From an uncultured Oscillospiraceae bacterium (lineage in GTDB: Bacteria; Bacillota; Clostridia; Oscillospirales; Oscillospiraceae): a stretch of DNA of 53,050 nt. Below, piece after piece: positions 48,214 to 53,050 of the stretch; the first letter of the stretch is position 1; every line of letters begins with the position of its first letter. A model generated the notes under the pieces. That model was not told where the DNA came from, ran no database searches, and saw only the letters and a list, made by a program, of their open reading frames with translations. The position numbers were made by a program, and so were the translations under genes. The stretch spans positions 1-53,050 of the forward strand of contig CAQCFX010000006.1 of the NCBI GenBank assembly GCA_948766235.1, in the 5' to 3' direction.

Positions 48214-48297
48214 TCTGCTTCCCGGAGAGGGCTGCTCCAGGCTGTCTATGGAAGAACAAACCCTCCGGCCTTCCTCATAAATGGGGTGATTGCTGGT

Positions 48298-48327
48298 ATT
48301 ATACCATTTTCTTCATTTTAGTGTCAA
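48298..48327 (-). promoter_or_regulatory. Promoter of the hybrid kinase operon
   Basis: Minus-strand TTGACA (48322-48327) and TATAAT (48298-48303) are 18 bases apart, about 85 bases before the kinase gene. Confidence 0.7.
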
Positions 48328-48409
48328 TACCGCCAAGTGGTTCCTCCCCCTCCCAGCGCCCCGGCGCAGCGCCGGTTTCGTAAGCGTGCAGCCCTTTTCG
48401 CGATTGCTC

Positions 48410-48438
48410 TTGACTTCCCGTCCCAACGGCGATACTAT
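48410..48438 (+). promoter_or_regulatory. Promoter of the CmpB-type membrane gene
   Basis: TTGACT (48410-48415) and TACTAT (48433-48438) are 17 bases apart. The leader of about 125 bases is GC-rich and can form a CCGCCGC / GCGGCGG hairpin; I see no known riboswitch in it. The gap 48214-48570 holds this and the divergent kinase promoter and no gene. Confidence 0.55.
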
Positions 48439-48570
48439 CAAGTACAAAGCCTGTGCACGGACAGCTAAACAATGCCAGCCCCGCCGCAAAAAGGAAGGCT
48501 GCGGCGGCCGCCAAGAACAGCTCTTATGTAAAGCGTCCGCCCACAGAAAGAAGAAAGGCTGTGATCATCC

Positions 48571-49857
48571 ATGTATAGCTTATGTGACCTGGGGCTGTAC
48601 CTGCTCATCTACTCCTTCCTGGGCTGGGCCGCGGAAGCGGCGTACTACGCCGTCTCCCGGCGGAAATTCTGCAACCGGGGCATCCTCTCCCTGCCGCTGG
48701 TGCTGTGCTACGGCGTCACCTTCGACCTGCTGATTTTGGTGCTGCCCACCCTGGCGGGCCGCCATATTCTCAGCTTCCTGGCCACCATGATTATCTCCGC
48801 CGTGGTGGAGAGCATCGCCGACCACTTTTTCCAGCGGGTGGGCCCCAAAATCCAGTGGAACCAGGAGCGCAGCCGCCTGCTCACCGGCACGGGCAAGGGC
48901 CTGCTGGCCTCGGCCGCGGTGGCGGCAGTGTACTATGCGGCATACCTCATCATCCACCCGGTACTCATGGCCGGGGAGCTGCTCATCCCCGAGCTTCCCA
49001 AGCGCATCATCGTAATTGTGGTGTTTGTGCTGATGGGCGTGGACTTTCTCGCCGTGTTCTATGAGGTCCGCACCGGGGACGCCGCCCGGTACGGCCAGCG
49101 ACAGGCCAGCAGCGGCCAGGGAAAGCTGGCCGCCCACATTTACAACGCCGTGTGGAAGCGCCTGCAAAAGGCCTATCCGGGTATGCAGCGAACCGACGGG
49201 GCGCAGCCGGGAGCCTACACCTTCGCCAAGGGCCTGTGCTGGGACAAGCTGGTGTGGGTATTTCTCATCTCCGCCCTGCTGGGGGACATTATTGAGACCT
49301 TTTGGTGCGGGCTGGTGGACGGGCAGTGGATGAACCGCTCCAGCGTGCTCTACGGCCCCTTCAGCTTTGTGTGGGGGCTGGGGGCGGTGGTGCTCACGGT
49401 AACGCTCCAGGGGCTGGCGGAGAAAAACGACCGCTATGTGTTCGCCGCCGGCTTTATCATCGGCGGCGCCTATGAGTACATATGCAGCGTGTTCACCGAG
49501 CTGGTGTTCGGCACGGTGTTCTGGGACTACAGCGATATGCCCCTGAACATCGGCGGGCGCACCAACGTGCTGTTCTGCTTCTTCTGGGGCGTGCTGGCGG
49601 TGGTTTGGATTAAGCTCATCTATCCCCCCATGTCCAAGGGCATTGAGTCCCTTCCGCCCCTGGCGGGAAAAATTCTCACCTGGGTGGTGGTGCTCGTCAT
49701 GGCGTGCAATGCCGTGCTCACCAGCGCCGCCATGCTGCGCTACAGCGCCCGGCCCGCCTATCCAGAGCCCGCCAACCGCTTTGAGGAATTTATCGACCGC
49801 CAGTATGACGACGCGTACATGGAAAAGCGCTGGCCCAACATGATTTCCGCCCAGTAG
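48571..49857 (+). CDS. CmpB-type (putative ABC-transporter type IV) membrane protein, duplicated
   Basis: A 428-residue integral membrane protein with about ten hydrophobic segments. The N-terminal half has YSFLGWAAEAAYYAVSRRKFCNRGILSLPLVLCYG and the C-terminal half has ALLGDIIETFWCGLVDGQWMNRSSVLYGPFSFVWG, two copies of the same short domain that the databases name putative ABC-transporter type IV. The name implies transport, but no ATPase partner is nearby and the function is unknown. The ATG has only a weak AAAGG ribosome binding site 14 bases upstream. Confidence 0.85.
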   Translation: MYSLCDLGLYLLIYSFLGWAAEAAYYAVSRRKFCNRGILSLPLVLCYGVTFDLLILVLPTLAGRHILSFLATMIISAVVESIADHFFQRVGPKIQWNQERSRLLTGTGKGLLASAAVAAVYYAAYLIIHPVLMAGELLIPELPKRIIVIVVFVLMGVDFLAVFYEVRTGDAARYGQRQASSGQGKLAAHIYNAVWKRLQKAYPGMQRTDGAQPGAYTFAKGLCWDKLVWVFLISALLGDIIETFWCGLVDGQWMNRSSVLYGPFSFVWGLGAVVLTVTLQGLAEKNDRYVFAAGFIIGGAYEYICSVFTELVFGTVFWDYSDMPLNIGGRTNVLFCFFWGVLAVVWIKLIYPPMSKGIESLPPLAGKILTWVVVLVMACNAVLTSAAMLRYSARPAYPEPANRFEEFIDRQYDDAYMEKRWPNMISAQ

Positions 49858-49926
49858 CCCCAAAGCCGGAACCGGCCCCGCTCCCCGCGGGGAAGCACCC
49901 GGCGGTATTTTCTACCTCCGCGCCCC

Positions 49927-49955
49927 TTGACTTTTTTGGTCTGCCGTGATAGACT
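49927..49955 (+). promoter_or_regulatory. Promoter of the RCC1-like/SLH gene
   Basis: TTGACT (49927-49932) and TAGACT (49950-49955) are 17 bases apart, about 45 bases before the start codon. Confidence 0.6.
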
Positions 49956-50001
49956 TTTTGCAGGCTATCACAATAGACCAGCATGAAATGGAGGTATTCT
50001 C

Positions 50002-51654
50002 ATGAAAAAGGGCATTCCCATTCTGTCCGCACTGTGCGCTCTGGCCATCCTGGCCGCGCTGCTGCATCCGCTCTCCGCGTCCGCGGCCCCGGCCCCCCTG
50101 AAGGTACCTATTGTCAAATCCCCCCTGGCGGCGGGCTTTCAGGACTACTACGCCATCCGTTCCGACGGCGCCCTTATCACCTGGGGCAGCCAGGAGTTCG
50201 GCGGCTTTGGGGAGAACGTCCCCTTTGAGCAGGCACGGGAGCTGATGACAAACGCGGCGGCGGTATATACCAGCGGCCGGGGGGCCATCCTGGCCATCGA
50301 CAACGACGGCGGGCTGTGGGCCTTCAACACCTCTCAGTTCAACGACACCGTCCCCGGCGTGGACTACCAGTGGGAGCGGGACGGGATGAAGCCCGTGAAA
50401 ATCATGGACAACGTGGCCATGGCGGCCATGGATCAGTTCCACTGCGTGATTTTGAAGCAGGACGGCACCCTGTGGGTCAACGGCTGGGGCAGCTTCGGCG
50501 CGCCCTGGCTGCACAAGACCGGCAACTACCTGGTCCAGATTATGGACAACGTGATATGGACGGACCTCCACTACGCCGTCACCGCCGACCATGAGCTGTG
50601 GGGCTGGCGGATGACGGGGACGGACGACCAGCCGCCCCGGAAGCTGACCGATTTGGAGGACGGCGTGGTCCAGGTCTCCTGGGCCAACCTGGCCCTGACG
50701 GAAAGCGGCAACGTCTGCCACTGGGACGTGAACAGCGAGACCGGGGCCATAGAGCGGCTGCAAACCAAGTTTTCCATGGGCAATATCACCTGGCTGCGGG
50801 CCAAGCTGGCCATCATGGAGGGCGGCGGGCTGTGGTACTATGTGGAGGACTTCGTCCCCGGCCGCCCCGGCTGGGAGAACCCGGAGGAAAAGGGCGACTT
50901 TCAGCCGATTTTGCAGGATGTGACCTATGCCGCCCAGGGGGAGCGGGACATCCTGGCCATCAAGCGGGACGGCAGCCTGTGGAAGCTCTCCCCCAGGGAG
51001 GAGGAGGACTTCCCAAGCCAGCAGACCCGGCTGGGGGAAGGCTTCCACCTCTCTGCCGGGGCCCAAATCGGCCTGACCAACTTCAGCCCCGTCCGGACCT
51101 ATCAAAGCGGCCGATTCTCCGATGTGAAACCCGGCGACTGGTTTGAGGACCACGTGAAAACCGCTTACGAGCTGGGGCTGATGGAGGGCCAGTCCGGCGC
51201 CGCTTTCGCCCCCCGCGGCAGCATCACCGTGGCGGAGGCCATCACCATCGCCGTCCGGGTGCGGGATATCTACTACGATGAGGGCCATGATTTCACCGCC
51301 CAGGACGGACAGGCGTGGTACCAGCCCTACGTGGACTACGCCATGGAGCAGCAGATGCTGTACGGCGATCTGACCGAAAACTTTAATCAGCCCGCCACCC
51401 GCGCCCAGCTGGCATGGCTGCTGTCCTGCGCCCTGCCGGGGGAGGCGCTGGAGGCGGTCAGGCCGGACATCTCCTTCTCCGACGTGAGCGAGACCACCCA
51501 TGGCGCGGTGAACGATGCCGTCATGGCCCTGGCCCGGGCCGGCGTCATCACCGGCAGGGAAAACGGTCTGTTTGACCCGGAGGGCACGGTGCTGCGCTGC
51601 GAGGCGGCGGCCATGCTCAGCCGGGCGGTCACCCCCAGCCTGCGCCTGAAGTAA
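50002..51654 (+). CDS. Secreted protein with RCC1-like repeats and three SLH domains
   Basis: A 550-residue wall protein. A signal peptide ends at about residue 28 (LSASA). From about 45 to 345 are seven RCC1-like blades, seen as repeating A/C-x-x-DG-x-LW-x-W motifs (YYAIRSDGALITWG, FHCVILKQDGTLWVNGWG, ILAIKRDGSLWKL). The C terminus holds three SLH domains (about 372-425, 430-485 and 488-548, with FSDVKPGDWFEDHVKTAYELG). It would sit on the cell wall and may act as a beta-propeller binding surface; the ligand is unknown. TGGAGGT precedes the ATG. Confidence 0.9.
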   Translation: MKKGIPILSALCALAILAALLHPLSASAAPAPLKVPIVKSPLAAGFQDYYAIRSDGALITWGSQEFGGFGENVPFEQARELMTNAAAVYTSGRGAILAIDNDGGLWAFNTSQFNDTVPGVDYQWERDGMKPVKIMDNVAMAAMDQFHCVILKQDGTLWVNGWGSFGAPWLHKTGNYLVQIMDNVIWTDLHYAVTADHELWGWRMTGTDDQPPRKLTDLEDGVVQVSWANLALTESGNVCHWDVNSETGAIERLQTKFSMGNITWLRAKLAIMEGGGLWYYVEDFVPGRPGWENPEEKGDFQPILQDVTYAAQGERDILAIKRDGSLWKLSPREEEDFPSQQTRLGEGFHLSAGAQIGLTNFSPVRTYQSGRFSDVKPGDWFEDHVKTAYELGLMEGQSGAAFAPRGSITVAEAITIAVRVRDIYYDEGHDFTAQDGQAWYQPYVDYAMEQQMLYGDLTENFNQPATRAQLAWLLSCALPGEALEAVRPDISFSDVSETTHGAVNDAVMALARAGVITGRENGLFDPEGTVLRCEAAAMLSRAVTPSLRLK

Positions 51655-51656
51655 AA

Positions 51657-51700
51657 AGCCGAGCGGCCATTCCCGTGGGAATGGCCGCTCGGTTGTTTTA
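51657..51700. terminator. Bidirectional terminator between the SLH gene and gpsA
   Basis: CCGAGCGGCCATTCCC / GGGAATGGCCGCTCGG is a 16-bp perfect stem with a tiny loop, with TTGTTTTA on the plus side and CTTTTTAC on the minus side. Confidence 0.92.
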
Positions 51701-52708
51701 AATCCAGCTCTGCTCCGTCTCCAGCTCGTCCCGGCGCGCCCGGTCCATCAGACGCTCCAGCACCTTTCGGGGGTCCGCCCCCTCATAGAGCACCTCATAG
51801 GCCCCTTCGGTAATGGGCATTTCCACCCCCGCCCGGCCGGCCAGGCGCTTGGCGCTGGCCGCGGCATAGTAGCCCTCCACCACCGCTCCGCCCAGCTCCT
51901 CTATGGCCTGCCGGGCGGTTTTTCCCTGGCCGATGAGGATGCCCGCCCGCCGGTTGCGGGAGTGCATGGACGTACAGGTGACGATGAGGTCGCCCACGCC
52001 GGCCAGCCCCGCGAAGGTCTCCTTGCGGGCCCCCAGGGCCACGCCCAGGCGGGCAATCTCCGTCAGTCCCCGGGTCATGAGCATGGCCTTGGTGTTGTCT
52101 CCGCAGCCCATGCCGTCGCAGCAGCCCGCGCACAGGGCAATCACATTTTTCAGCGCCGCGCCAATCTCCACCCCCACGATATCCGGCGAGGTGTAGATGC
52201 GAAAGCTCCGGCTCATAAACAGGTCCTGCACCAGCAGGGCGGCCCCACGGTCCTCACAGGCCACCACCACCGCCGTGGGCACGCCCCGGCCCACCTCCTC
52301 GGCGTGGGACGGCCCGGACAGCACCGCCACCGGATGCTCCCCGCCAATCTCCTCCTCCACCGCCTGGTGCAGCAGCAGACAGCTGTCCTTCTCAATGCCC
52401 TTGGACACCAAAATAATGACGGCGCCTGGGTCCAGCCGCTCCCGCAGCCGCCGGGCGGTGTCCCGCACGGCAAAGGACGGCGTGGCCAGCACCACCGCGC
52501 CGCACCCCTTCACACAGTCCAACTGGGTGGTGAGCGTCAGCTCCCCGGGCAGCACCACCCCAGGGAGCATAGGGTTCTCCCCCTTTTCCCGCAGCAGGGC
52601 GCTCTCCTGCTCGCTGTAGCTCCACAGCGCCGTCTCATGTCCGTTTTCCAGCAGCGCCAGCGCCAGGGCGGTCCCCCACGCGCCGCTGCCAATCACCGCT
52701 GTGTTCAT
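51698..52708 (-). CDS. gpsA: NAD(P)H-dependent glycerol-3-phosphate dehydrogenase
   Basis: A 336-residue enzyme that makes sn-glycerol-3-phosphate for phospholipid synthesis. The cofactor site is GSGAWGTA at 8-15, LATPSFAVRDTARR and VSKGIE follow, and GVEIGAALKNVIALCAGCCDGMGCGDNTKAML is the catalytic region with the active-site Lys. It overlaps the end of plsY by four bases (ATGA). plsY-gpsA is a frequent pair, because gpsA makes the substrate that PlsY acylates. Confidence 0.97.
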   Translation of the reverse strand: MNTAVIGSGAWGTALALALLENGHETALWSYSEQESALLREKGENPMLPGVVLPGELTLTTQLDCVKGCGAVVLATPSFAVRDTARRLRERLDPGAVIILVSKGIEKDSCLLLHQAVEEEIGGEHPVAVLSGPSHAEEVGRGVPTAVVVACEDRGAALLVQDLFMSRSFRIYTSPDIVGVEIGAALKNVIALCAGCCDGMGCGDNTKAMLMTRGLTEIARLGVALGARKETFAGLAGVGDLIVTCTSMHSRNRRAGILIGQGKTARQAIEELGGAVVEGYYAAASAKRLAGRAGVEMPITEGAYEVLYEGADPRKVLERLMDRARRDELETEQSWI

Positions 52709-53050
52709 TGCTCCTCCTTTTGCTGCGCGGCGGGCGGCTCCTCCCGCGCGGGCTGTGCCTCGTCCGCGGGCGCGGACTCCTGGGCCGGCTGCGCGGCTTC
52801 TGCGTTCTCCGCCGGCCTCTCCTGCTCAATCGCCTCCCCCTCCGGGGCGGCCTTTTTGTGGAGGGTGAATTTGGATTCCGTCCCCTTGACCAGGCGGACG
52901 ATGTTCTGCCGGTGCTTCCACAAAATCAGTCCGCCCACCAAAACGGACAGCAGGGTGATAAACGCGTCGCGGTACACAAACGCGGACACAAAGGGAAACG
53001 ACAGCCCCGCCCAGCAGGAGCCCAGCGACACGTAGCGGGTGGCCGCGGCC
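52705..53050 (-). CDS. plsY: Acyl-phosphate:glycerol-3-phosphate acyltransferase PlsY (5' end cut off)
   Basis: The C-terminal part of the membrane enzyme that acylates glycerol-3-phosphate at sn-1 using acyl-phosphate. TRYVSLGSCWAGLSFPF at the window edge and LILWKHRQNIVRLVKGTESKF are typical PlsY sequences. The frame is open through base 53050, so the gene starts beyond the window. After the normal end there is an extra tail of about 48 residues rich in Ala, Glu, Pro and Gln, which ordinary PlsY lacks. It overlaps gpsA as ATGA. Confidence 0.92.
   Translation of the reverse strand, partial: AAATRYVSLGSCWAGLSFPFVSAFVYRDAFITLLSVLVGGLILWKHRQNIVRLVKGTESKFTLHKKAAPEGEAIEQERPAENAEAAQPAQESAPADEAQPAREEPPAAQQKEEQ

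Noticed and set aside
51145..51162. CCACGTGAAAA as a parS half-site
   Set aside because: The left half does not match; a half-site alone is expected by chance.

Overview
The window looks like chromosomal DNA from a GC-rich anaerobic Firmicute, most likely a member of the Oscillospiraceae (Flavonifractor / Lawsonibacter / Oscillibacter-like). The evidence is indirect: an NADH-type [FeFe] hydrogenase, Rex, three S-layer-homology (SLH) proteins, class II GalT, strong AGGAGG-type ribosome binding sites, a tetrahydrofolate riboswitch and parS-like sequences of the Bacillota type. I did not run any search, so the genus is a guess. Both ends are cut inside genes: the hydrogenase on the left and plsY on the right. 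I see no rRNA, tRNA, CRISPR array, insertion sequence or prophage.

Layout. 1-5.8 kb holds the hydrogenase 3' end, a small alpha-helical protein, an AGCS Na+/amino-acid symporter, folT behind a THF riboswitch, and a divergent MATE-marR operon. 5.8-12 kb is a minus-strand operon of membrane-fusion adaptor, ABC ATPase, MacB-like permease and SLH protein. 12-18.5 kb carries a HIT protein, a PepSY protein, an XRE regulator, recD2, and a rex-SLH pair with a 4-base overlap. At 18.6-30 kb tepA is followed, reading rightward, by a minus-strand operon of about 12 genes that starts at ddl (promoter near 30.05 kb) and runs ddl-murF-ABC-F-ydcF-prfA-HAD-small membrane protein-tsaC-DUF4180-coaE-M18 peptidase-GNAT to a strong terminator at 19.34-19.38 kb. 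It combines cell-wall precursor, translation and CoA genes. 30.1-34.5 kb is the plus-strand galK-galT set, then rluA and a GNAT gene.

34.5-37.5 kb is the copper-efflux locus csoR-copA. The last part of copA is the most striking stretch. Its linker DNA contains two perfect GTTTCACGTGAAAC palindromes, the core of the ParB centromere site parS, 42 bp apart. They are read as a 14-residue tandem repeat (TDVSRET...), and are followed by a good internal ribosome binding site and ATG that could give a free CopZ-like copper chaperone. This looks like a copA-copZ fusion across a former intergenic parS pair.

37.5-53 kb carries a hemerythrin-(CheX-like)-receiver fusion, a TGS-type nucleoside kinase, an M20 amidohydrolase, an ECF sigma factor with an RsgI-like anti-sigma factor carrying three PepSY domains, a hybrid histidine kinase co-transcribed with a solute-binding lipoprotein, a CmpB-type membrane protein, an RCC1-like/SLH protein, gpsA, and the plsY 3' end. 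Envelope sensing and remodelling (SLH, PepSY, anti-sigma, two-component and export genes) is the dominant theme of the non-housekeeping part.
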